From contig OX422211.1 of NCBI GenBank assembly GCA_949130495.1, positions 636,191,717-636,255,716 on the forward strand: a stretch of DNA of 64,000 nt, read 5' to 3'. A model generated the notes under the pieces. It was not told where the DNA came from and ran no database searches. It saw only the letters and a program-made list of their open reading frames with translations. The stretch comes from Sambucus nigra. Lineage: Eukaryota; Streptophyta; Magnoliopsida; Dipsacales; Adoxaceae. Position numbers and translations under genes: made by a program. Of this stretch, positions 23,498 to 34,072 are shown piece after piece. The first letter of the stretch is position 1, and every line of letters begins with the position of its first letter.

Positions 23498-25573
23498 CTG
23501 TCGTTAATATCGTCACAAGGTATTTTCATTTCTTTGTGGGTTTTTTGCATTTATTTGTGGGTTGAAGAGGATCCACCATAATTGTAGGCACGAGGTTGAC
23601 GTTAAAGACATGTTGAGAGGATGCACCGAAGGTGAAGATTGTAGCAGTGTATATGCTGAAAGTGAACTAACAAAATATAACATGATGACATGACCCTTGC
23701 TTGCAAGGTTCACTACCTCATTCTTATATGGTCCTGATTTTTTCCTTTAATTTTGATCTATCATATCCATTTGATATTGGAGAACAATGATAATGGAACC
23801 ATATTTTTTCCTCATTTTTTTAAATTCATTTAGCTCCTATTTAGTTCATTAATGTTTCTTTAATACATCGATGTTTCTATGGATATATATTTATAATGAA
23901 GTCTCCTCAAGTTATATAGATGTAAAAACCCATGTATACCTTATACGCTATATTCTCTCTGTTTGTCTATAATGGTGATATCTAAAGGTTTATTATACCA
24001 ATGTTTGTTTTGGTACTATATCTATGTTTTTTTTATGCTTCGTGTAGATGAAAGACACCCCCGGGATGAATTTCATGCTATGGCGTTTCAATGATACTGT
24101 CTTCTCTATAGTTGTTAAATAACCTGACTATGTTAGTAACATCTGTTGAGCTTATATTATTTTTCGACACGTTTTTGATTGATTTTTAATTACTAAGAAT
24201 TAAAGTTAATGCTGATTCAAATTACTCATGTATTAGTTACCAAGAATTTGCTTCTCATGTTTGAATTGTTATTTAGGATTTTCATATAGCTTCGATGACC
24301 TCACGAGATCCGTCCAATTCAGAAGAGAGCCCAAAGAAATTACTTAATGAGAAACATGCTATTGAGGTACTAATTGTGATTTTACATGATATGGTGTTTT
24401 AATGAGACTGGCTTCTCTATAGTTGTCAAATAAACTGACTTTGTTAAGTTACATCTTTTGAGCTTATATTGTTTTCCAACACTTTTTTGACAGATTTTTA
24501 AGCTTATATATAAATGGTTTTGAATATTTGTTTAGGTATTGAAGATTGAAAAAGGGGTAAATAAAATATTTCCAGGTGCTTCCTGGCTTCAATGTGAGTT
24601 TTGACATAGTATGCTTTACTGTGCTCTTTTAGATTTCTCATTTCATTTTATTTTCTTCTCATCCATCTGATCAGTGCAATTCAACTATGAAGAATAAAGA
24701 CTTAATATCTCCCATACCCATTACTCACAGAGGGCATGCCAAACCATTCAGCTGATCATCTTTGAGGGGCTTATGGGGACAAAAATAGTTCTCAAGGGGT
24801 TTAATACAGAACCAATAAGCTAATGATCAGTCACTACAACACAAAAGTTCTGCTAACTTCCATGCACCCCTCAGTTAAGCCCACGGCCACGCAACGGTTC
24901 TTAAGGGGTTTAGAGATGATGCTGCTACTTTTTCATCAGGTACACTCTTTTCCATCTCAGCCGCGGATCTGGTACGCGAGGTGCCACTTTCGAGCATAAG
25001 GGATAGGTGTGTATTTTATATTTATAGTTACCATGGTTTATATAGCTATTTAGGGATATGTATCGAATATTGTAACGATGTAAGCAATACAATAAATTTA
25101 GACATATATTATTTCTTAAAAAATATTAGGATACTTGTATTTCATCATTAATTTTTACCACAATCTGTTTTGTTTGGTGCTATTGGGGAGTGAATGCTTA
25201 TGAAGCATATTAATTTTATTTTCATTGTTATTGGTGGTTAACATGACTGAAATGATAGTCATGTTGTAGTTATTGTGAACATTTTTTGGTTTTTGTTTGG
25301 TCCATTTATTTGTTGTTTCTTCCATGTTATTATGTGCACCCAAGATTCTGGATATACGGATGGAACGTCTATAATGTAAAATTACGATGAAATAAGCAAG
25401 ATACTACCCAAATTTTATCTTTTTTCTTTCTAATGATTTTATAGATTTTTTTTCTTTTACCAGCTCTACCGCGATCACAATTTAATCACTCTCTTTGTCA
25501 CAGTTAGAACTTATTCTACATTACCTCTTGCCGTCGATTTTGTTTCCCTTATTTGAGTAAGAGTTTATTTCTT
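23498..25573. other. gene-poor segment with exon-like pieces and a 115-bp direct repeat
   Basis: No long ORF. 24290-24366 (MTSRDPSNSEESPKKLLNEK in plus translation) ends in a plausible GT donor and could splice to 24536-24595 (VLKIEKGVNKIFPGASWLQ). I do not recognise this peptide. About 115 bp at 24074-24188 is repeated, diverged, at 24385-24500, around the same exon-like piece. The rest is AT-rich. Confidence 0.4.
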
Positions 25574-25616
25574 TTGGGTTATTAAGTGTTTAGTTCAGGA
25601 ATGACTTTCTTATGTA

Positions 25617-25968
25617 TAGGGGTGAAAATGAGGCAAGCCGAGCCGAACTTAAGGTTGCTCAAGCTTGGTTTGTAAATGTAAATGAGCCTAAAAATATGTT
25701 CAAGCTTGGTTCATTTATCTTATGATTCAAGCTCGAACGAGCTTCTAACTAAAAGAATACGAGTCGATCTTGATAAGCTTGGTTATTTTACACTAGTTTA
25801 GTATGGATATCTATAATCGAGCCGAATCCATACCGAGCTCAATAAGATAACGAGCTGAAACTTTTCTTCAAGCTTGGCTTATTTATTTTACGAGCTAGTC
25901 TCGAACGAGCTTTTTTCTCGAACGAACACGATTCGAACTCGAGTATCTTGGTTCATTTTACATCCATA
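25617..25968. mobile_element. hAT-type MITE, 352 bp, TSD CTTATGTA
   Basis: Termini TAGGGGTGAAAATGAGG and the reverse complement of GGTTCATTTTACATCCATA are imperfect inverted repeats, flanked by the perfect 8-bp repeat CTTATGTA (25609-25616, 25969-25976). The 8-bp TSD points to hAT. The inside is rich in AAGCTTGG / CGAACGAGCTT words. No coding capacity. Confidence 0.82.
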
Positions 25969-27095
25969 CTTATGTACATTAGTATGATTCTTCTCACCAA
26001 TTACTCTGATTTTTTTGTACATTTTCATGCCTTGCATAACTGTCCATAGGTATCTACAATTTATAGCATTATCCATAAGTAGATATCTATATCTAATTGT
26101 ATTTTTTTCATTGAAGGTTATGCATGTTTTGCATATGACCACCCCGGTTGTTCGATAATTAGCACCACTGTAAGTATCTTTGTTTATATAATTATTTGTG
26201 TAATATTCTCTCTTGGTCTGTTTAACATGGGCCTTGAAATACGCTTTTAATAGAGCTATATTTTCATAGTTCTAACCTATAGTTTGATTTTGGCCTCAAA
26301 ACCTCATACGAGGTCAGGTACTACTTTTTTTCAAAATTCGCCCAAATTCACCCACTATTTTTTTAATTTTTTTGATTTCCCTTTACAACCATGTGGTTGC
26401 TTTTGCAAAAAAACAACAACAAAAAACATGCCGCAGGTCTTTCTTTAAAAAAACATAGCAGGTCTTGCAAACAATAGGAAGTCTTAAAAATGTGTGATAT
26501 CATATTTGTTTTTTATTGACATGTCAATGTTACACAAGTGATGTGATCGCAAGACATGTATATGATGAAATAAACAATTCAAGATTATTATTATTATTAT
26601 TGTCATAAACGTCAGATGTTGAATATTGTAGTGTGATTTTTTTCCTATTTCTTAAACAGTGCAGATCATCTTATAAATAGAGGAAGAACTATTCAATTTG
26701 TTTTAATATTGTTTACAATTATTTTTGTTATGTAATAAATCTTTTTGAATTAGGTATTTATGTTATTTTCACAAATTAAGTTGAAGTTGTTTATACGATG
26801 TTTACGACAGATTATTAGTATTAATGTTGGAGTATTTTTTGTTTCTTAAATAAGGTGGGTAGTTTTATAAACAAAGGAAACTCTCCAAAAAAATTAAATT
26901 GTATAACACGATATGTATTATATATAAAACCTTATAACTTAAATTAGATACGACTTAATATTTTGTTGTGTTGGGGGAACGAAATTGTTTCTATTTCTCA
27001 ATTATGTACTTCCTAAAATTTTTTGTCGTTTGCCAATTACGTATGTTTTAGAAGTTTTCGTGATGCCTTCAGGCACGAGCATGCCCTATATATAT

Positions 27096-27100
<5 letters not shown>

Positions 27101-27148
<48 letters not shown>
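27101..27148. repeat. (GA)n microsatellite flanking LTR copy 1
   Basis: About 23 GA units directly before the LTR start at 27149; the counterpart at 34006-34070 is longer. Confidence 0.95.
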
Positions 27149-27150
<2 letters not shown>

Positions 27151-28981
27151 TAACAACCCAGACTTTTCAGCGACTATTTTATATTATTTTGCCCGATTTG
27201 AAAATTTTATAAAATAGAGGTAGTGGGAGTAAATATTATTTCCCATGATATTAAGGGATAATATTTACTATGCTTTGCCTATTTACTTCTATGAGAAGGT
27301 AAATAGCATTTTATTGAGTGTTATTGTGTCGTTGTATTTTAAACGACGGTTATGACCTATATGCAAGTTGGAGTACAATTAATAACTTAAAATGTATTTG
27401 GAAAACAAAAATATTATACGTTACTCCGAATGCAAAAATAGGGGGTGCGTTTGGTTTTAGAATAGTCGAGATAGTCAAAATATGTGCCAAGTTGTATTTT
27501 TGAGTTTCGGGCACTTTTGACCGGTTATGACTCAATTAAGTAGTTACGAGTCATTTTAATGGTGTATTAACATTTAAAAGAGGAGAATTAATGGTTAGAA
27601 CCCGTATAAGCCTCCCCACCCTTTTATTTCTCATTTCATGTTATAAGCCAAGAGAGAGAGAGAGAGAGAGGAGAGAGTTGGGAGAAATGGGAGAAAAGAG
27701 AGAAAAATGGAAGATTGGAGCTGGAATTCGTTGCTATCGGAAGAGAATTCGAGACTACAAACTCGAGGAAAGTTTCTTACTTGCTATATATTGATTTGAT
27801 GTGATAAATTGAATGTATAGTTATATTTTTGGAGATTTAAACCATTTTTGGGATTTGTAGGTTTTTAGTGATTAAACCTTTAATCTTGTAGTTTTATTTG
27901 GTTTAAGTTGAGAAAATTAGTTAGTTGATGTGTAGAACTGATTGGGAAGAATTATTTGTTGTTGATGTTGGATAAAATTGAAGATTTGAGGTTTTGGTTA
28001 TTTTAGGGTTCTTAAACCCGTAGCCCGAATTGGGCATTTCTGCCAGGCCGAATCGATTCGGCCTTTGGGCAAATTGATTTGGATATGGGGAAGGCTACAG
28101 GTCTGGGAAACCGAATCGATTCGGGTTGGGGCCGAATCGATTCGGCTAAGTCAAAAAGTTGGTTTTACTCACCGAATCGATTCGCTTTTGGGCGAATCGA
28201 TTTGCAATCAGGGGCGAATCGATTCGGCCCTAGGGCTAATCGATTCGGATGCCCTGTTTTTGTGAGATTTTGCTAGTTTTGTTTTAGCCCTTTTCTTTTA
28301 GTTTTGAGATTTAGGAACCTGCCTTTGGGAAGTAATGAAGAGTTTTAGAGGTATGTATGGGGTAGATAAACATCTTAGTCTAGCATGGGGTTAATTGGGC
28401 TTATTCTAAGGGTTAGTTTATGTAGGTTAATGTCCGAATGATATAGGAAGTTAACCTAGAATTAATAAAAGATAAAAATGATGAAATTGGGACTTTTTGG
28501 AGGCAATTAGTGAGGGAGGCTCACTTTGATGACTTAGGATATTGTTCTGGACTCTTGGAGAGTAGTTTGAGGATATTGGCACTTCGGGTCTTAGGTCATT
28601 AATAAAATATAACTTTAAGAATAAGAAATGCATATTCTAAAATTCGTATTTAATCATTGAGAATAAATGGTTTTGAGAATGTAAATATGGATGTTTTTAA
28701 ATGTAAAAAGAAATGATTTTCATAAATGATAATTTATGTAAACACATCTCTCTAAATCGTTATCATAAGGGAAGTTGCGCCCGTAAGATGAAGTCCCCTG
28801 GCTAATGAATGCAGGGTGAATATATTCCTAGGCCACATGAGCGATTATTATATGTTTTTCTGGGATGGTGAGGTAATTCTGGGTGTGGTTATGACTCTCC
28901 CACAGGCATATGGCCGCTTCCCGACGTTTCGTTAGGATCCCAGGTTGTCTTGATGATAGGCCCTCGAAGATGATAGCCATT
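27149..28981 (+). repeat. truncated gypsy family A LTR (duplicated copy)
   Basis: Starts TGTAACAACCC and matches 34071-35899 closely; it lacks the last ~1,050 bp of the 2.88-kb LTR. The truncation coincides with the rearrangement breakpoint, not with a retrotransposition feature. It contains five perfect and further imperfect CGAATCGATTCG palindromes at 28049-28247. Confidence 0.93.
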
Positions 28982-30260
28982 ACTACTCCAGAAGGTAGGA
29001 TCGTAAATTTTTACACATTAGCATTGGATTTCTAGGTGCCGACCATATGGAAATATTCCATCTCATCAACAGTTATCCATAAGTAAGGTCCACTAAGAAC
29101 TTATTACCCTTACTAAATATTGTAAATAAAGGTCATCACCTCCTCAATTGGAGAGTAAAATATTTGTAATAAAGTTCTGCCCAATTCTCTCTAACTTCTC
29201 TCTACTGGTGCGTACACTCGGATAACTTACTCCGACAACTTGAGTCTCTAATAATCATGGCCTCCCGTAGTCTATGCTACCAATTCTGCAGACTACACTC
29301 CATATAATCGATATATTTATCTATTTAAGCCTATTTTCCTCCTCTCGTATGTTTTTAAGGCCTCCAAGATGTGGTCAATGTATATGTATAATGAGAATAA
29401 GTCACCAAAGTCGACGTAGGCTTGTTTTAATGGTTGAACCACTCTTAATCTCATGTCTGTCTCTATTCATCTCTTTTTTACTCTATACACTTTGACTATT
29501 GTGTCTAGATTTGATGGCATGGTTTACTCTAATATATCTAGTTTTTGACAACAACACCAATGTTGCATATCCTTCTAAAACTATGGTCATAAACTACTAA
29601 GTAGTCGGGTTTCGAGTTGGATGCATAGGCACATTAATGCGAGACTATGTGGAAATTTCTTAGGATTTTATTCTTAAAAACATTTATGTCATTTAGTTTC
29701 GATCCAGGTGTGTTAGGTTCATATGAAATGAGAATCATGTTTATGACATTGTCTTATATTTGTTCCTAAACATATTGCAATGAATATTGATCGATTGGAC
29801 TCAGTAAGAATTCTGGTGAGTTAGGCTCGTCCTAATCATAGGATATCAGAATTTCGATTCCAATAAAATTAAAAAACTCATTGTCTAGATAGGGCGTTTA
29901 CATCCTGTTAATAAAGACGCGGGGCAACCACGTGATCTATCATAAAACATATGAATATGTTCGATGGTTAGAGATTTTTTCTGATTGTTTTAATGGATTA
30001 TGACTGGTACATCAAAAATGTATTGACAATATCAATGGTAAGAATCATTTCTAGATGCTGACAAAATTAAACATGCAAAATTTCACATGTTTGTAAAGGG
30101 TTTATTAGGTTTTTAATCCATAGGGTTATGAGGCCTGGAATTCTTGCACAATTATTATATCGATTGTTACGGGTGTGATTCAATCTTATTCGATAGGTAG
30201 GTCTGAGATCATAATTGGGAGGAATCTATGTCCAAGAAAGATTTTGGATTATGATAATAA
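28981..30260 (+). other. retroelement LTR-like remnant, inverted copy of 47766-49047
   Basis: Noncoding. It contains GACGTAGGCTTGTTTTA followed by AACCACTCTTAATCTCATGT (about 29414-29450), similar to 59953-59995 in the LTR of the gypsy element at the right end, so part of this is likely an old LTR 3' portion. Confidence 0.45.
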
Positions 30261-30265
30261 CTTGA

Positions 30266-32472
30266 TGTGACACCCCGCCTAATTAAATACCGGGTGATAA
30301 GTCCTTTATTAATTAAATCCAGAATATCCAGTTGGTTCAGATAATGCATCAATGTCGAAAATCATCAATTTTATTTAATTACAACTAACCACCTAATATT
30401 TAAAAAGGTTGACGTCAAAATTTTATCTTGTTATTAACAATCATCAAGTAAGGAAGTAATTAACTAATACTATTCATCCCAAAAACATAAGGAAAGAACT
30501 AGCTGAATTAAAATAAAGAATTGGAGTAAACACATCAAGTCAAAATCCCATACAATATTCCAAAGCCATGAAATAGAACTCTACTAACAGAATAAAACAT
30601 CTAAATCTCTCAATATAAAATAGGAAGGGACGACATGTCCAGTTCAAGTAATTAACTGATAGATAAAGAAGAATAGACTTTGAAGCATCTACTAGCAATG
30701 TCATGTTGCTTCCACAACAGCTACAACTCGGCAATTGAATGGAATCTCCTAAGCTTCCTGTGGCTGAGCACCTAAAATAAAGGAACAAGAAAAGAGTTTT
30801 GCAGAAAAACGGTTCCGAGCCTGAGTAGAAAATAGTTTAAATATAGAAAGTGCTTAAATTGGTTAATTAGCACAAATATTATTCATGTTAACTTAGCGTA
30901 CTCACTTGAGATGCTCACCTCTCATCTAATGTGCATGCCTAACGAGCCTAACTACCCACACTAGTCACGATCCTCTGCCTGACTATACATAGTATAACCA
31001 CTATGTCGGATACAATATCTAAATAACTCGAAGACAATATATTCATATTATTTAGGAATAGGTTTAAAGATGCTTTAACTCATTCTCATAACATTTTTAT
31101 TCTCAACTCGTGACCCAATATGTATATACTATAATAAAGTGGCCAATATGAAACACATAATAAAAACTCAATATACATATATTAAATATCACTATGCATA
31201 CATATAAATATACATCAATAATGCACCCATGGTTAAGAAACCCCTGGTGCTAGGCATACTCGGCTATCTAGTCCCATTGCAACGCTCACGCATGAAGGAG
31301 AATAGTTTCAATCTCACATGAACCAATAAAGCATATACACATATTGGAGGCGAACATAGTTCTAAGACGATGGTCTACGCACATACCTACGCACCCATAC
31401 GACCGCCACCACTATCGTTCTCACTGATAGCCCGTACCTAGGTGCCATGCTCTAGTGGTATGACTAAAAATCCCCTGAAGGCACACAAGGTATGATCGTC
31501 CACAACGCGCTAACCTCCATTCGATAGCCAGTAGCTAGGTATGTCATTCACACAATATTCCAAGTAATAATCATGCACACAACTTATATAACTTAATAGT
31601 CATTCACGAAACCCAATTCCCATAGCACGTAGGTAATATTAACATTTCTACTCTCACCGATTATTCATTCATATATTACCTCTCTCGAACCTACTTTCCT
31701 TCCTAGGTTTTGTAAACTTTCTATATACCGAGAACAATCAAACTCCCAACTAAATAATAATTCAGAATTTACATTGCTCAATACTCACATAGGTTGTTAC
31801 TCTCAATTGGATAAACCTATGATGATTTTTAACTCGATCGGACCCTAAAAACTACATTCTAGAATTTCATTAGAAGTTCATGGATTCTCATTCGAATGAG
31901 GTTGTTCGAATGAACTCCTCACTTCGAACGAACTCAAATTCTCCTTAGATGACTTGTTGGAATTCTCATTCGAACGAGGTCGTTCAAACGACCTGGGCGG
32001 GTTTTCAAACGAGAATTCTGAACTGGCCCTGTTCTTCCCCAAAACAGTTTTCCTAACTTTCAAACTTTCAATTTCAACTCAAAACTCAACCAACTTCGAA
32101 TTTAGGGTTTTTAAACTATTCCCAATCACAATAAGGCACTTTCTAATACAATTTAACGTCAAATCCTCACATACTCAAAGGGGATCTAAACAATTTCCTT
32201 AATTTCTAAAAATCCTCTTTATAATGAACCCAGCATTTTTAATCAATCAAAACCCTCAATTAAATTCATGATTAAAGCATAAAATCTCCAAATTTAATAG
32301 TTTACAAAAGGGTAAATCCTCTACATGCATACCCATCTCCAAATTCTAAAATATCTTTACAATTATACCTAATTAAACCCCAGTTTTCATTGTAATATGA
32401 CTATTTCATCAACTAGAGATTAACAGGAGCAATATATGCTAAATAGGTAGCAAGATAAACACTTTCCTTGGG
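30266..32472 (-). repeat. truncated gypsy family B LTR (inverted copy)
   Basis: Starts TGTGACACCCCGCC next to CTTGA, the reverse of TCAAG at 47761. About 2,207 of 2,911 bp are present; it ends at the TTGGG microhomology (32468-32472). Confidence 0.93.
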
Positions 32473-32510
32473 TTATTAAGTGTTTAGTTCAGGGATGATT
32501 TTCTTATGTA

Positions 32511-32862
32511 TAGGGGTGAAAATGAGGCAAGCCGAGCCGAACTTAAGGTTGCTCAAGCTTGGTTTGTAAATGTAAATGAGCCTAAAAATATGTTCAAGCT
32601 TAGTTCATTTATCTTATGATTCAAGCTCGAACGAGCTTCTAACTAAAAGAATACGAGTCGATCTCGATAAGCTTGGTTATTTTACACTAGTTTAGTATGG
32701 ATATCTATAATCGAGCCGAATCCATACCGAGCTCAATACGATAACGAGCTGAAACTTTTCTTCAAGCTTGGCTTATTTATTTTACGAGCTAGTCTCGAAC
32801 TAGCTTTTTTCTCGAACGAACACGATTCGAACTCAAGTATCTTGGTTCATTTTACATCCATA
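32511..32862. mobile_element. hAT-type MITE, second copy by segmental duplication
   Basis: Same 352 bp and same TSD (CTTATGTA at 32503-32510 and 32863-32870) as the copy at 25617; it was duplicated with its flanks, not transposed. Confidence 0.82.
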
Positions 32863-32870
32863 CTTATGTA

Positions 32871-34001
32871 CATTAGTATGATTCTTCTCACCAATTACTC
32901 TGATTTTTTTGTACATTTTCATGCCTTGCATAACTGTCCATAGGTATCTACAATTTATAGCATTATCCATAAGTAGATATCTATATCTAATTGTATTTTT
33001 TTCGTTGAAGGTTATGCATGTTTTGCATATGACCATCCCTGCTGTTCGATAATTAGCACCACTGTAAGTATCTTTGTTTATATAATTATTTGTGTAATAT
33101 TCTCTCTTGGTCTGTTTAACATGGGCCTTAAAATACGCTTTTAATAGAGCTATATTTTCATAGTTCTAACCTATAGTTTGATTTTGGCCTCAAAACCTCA
33201 TACGAGGTCAGGTACTACTTTTTTTCAAAATTCGCCCAAATTCACCCACTATTTTTTTAATTTTTTTGATTTCCCTTTACAACCATGTGGTTGCTTTTGC
33301 AAAAAAACAACAACAAAAAACATGCCGCAGGTCTTTGTTTAAAAAAACATAGCAGGTCTTGCAAACAATAGGAGGTCTTAAAAATGTGTGATATCATATT
33401 TGTTTTTTATTGACATGTCAATGTTACACAAGTGATGTGATCGCAAGACATGTATATGATGAAATAAACAATTCAAGATTATTATTAATATTATTGTCAT
33501 AAACGTCAGATGTTGAATATTGTAGTGTGATTTTTTTCCTATTTCTTAAACAGTGCAGATCATCTTATAAATAGAGGAAGAACTATTCAATTTGTTTTAA
33601 TATTGTTTACAATTATTTTTGTTATGTAATAAATCTTTTTGAATTAGGTATTTATGTTATTTTCACAAATTAAGTTGAAGTTGTTTATACGATGTTTACG
33701 ACAGATTATTAGTATTAATGTTGGAGTATTTTTTGTTTCTTAAATAAGGTGGGTAGTTTTATAAACAAAGGAAACTCTCCAAAAAAATTAAATTGTATAA
33801 CACGATATGTATTATATATAAAACCTTATAACTTAAATTAGATACGACTTAATATTTTGTTGTGTTGGGGGAACGAAATTGTTTCTATTTCTCAATTATG
33901 TACTTCCTAAAAATTTTTGTCGTTTGCCAATTACGTATGTTTTGGAAGTTTTCGTCATGCCTTCAGGCACGAACATGCCCTATATATATATATATATATA
34001 T

Positions 34002-34070
<69 letters not shown>
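32871..34070. other. AT-rich flank and (TA)n(GA)n tract
   Basis: No gene. It ends in about 10 TA units and about 33 GA units (33980-34070), into which the gypsy element inserted. Confidence 0.8.

Positions 34071-34072
<2 letters not shown>

Larger units (their letters stand above)
25574..28981. repeat. direct duplication, copy 1 (of 32468-35899)
   Basis: Near-identical to 32468-35899 in the same orientation. It holds the hAT MITE, AT-rich flank, GA tract and the first ~1.83 kb of a gypsy LTR. It starts at TTGGGTTATTAAG (25574) and stops inside the LTR at ...GATAGCCATT (28981), where inverted sequence takes over. Confidence 0.95.
28981..32472. repeat. inverted duplication arm, left (pairs with 45553-49047)
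   Basis: The reverse complement of 45553-49047 at very high identity, about 3.49 kb. It comprises a non-LTR flank (28981-30260), the TSD CTTGA (30261-30265) and 2.2 kb of the family B LTR. The outer edge begins TACTACTCC, matching the base next to the CACTA insertion at 49048. Confidence 0.95.

Noticed and set aside
24833..24850. CACTACAACACAAAA as another CACTA end
   Set aside because: No subterminal repeats, no partner end and no TSD nearby.
28049..28247. CRISPR-like array of palindromic repeats
   Set aside because: Irregular spacing, no unique spacers, plant LTR context.
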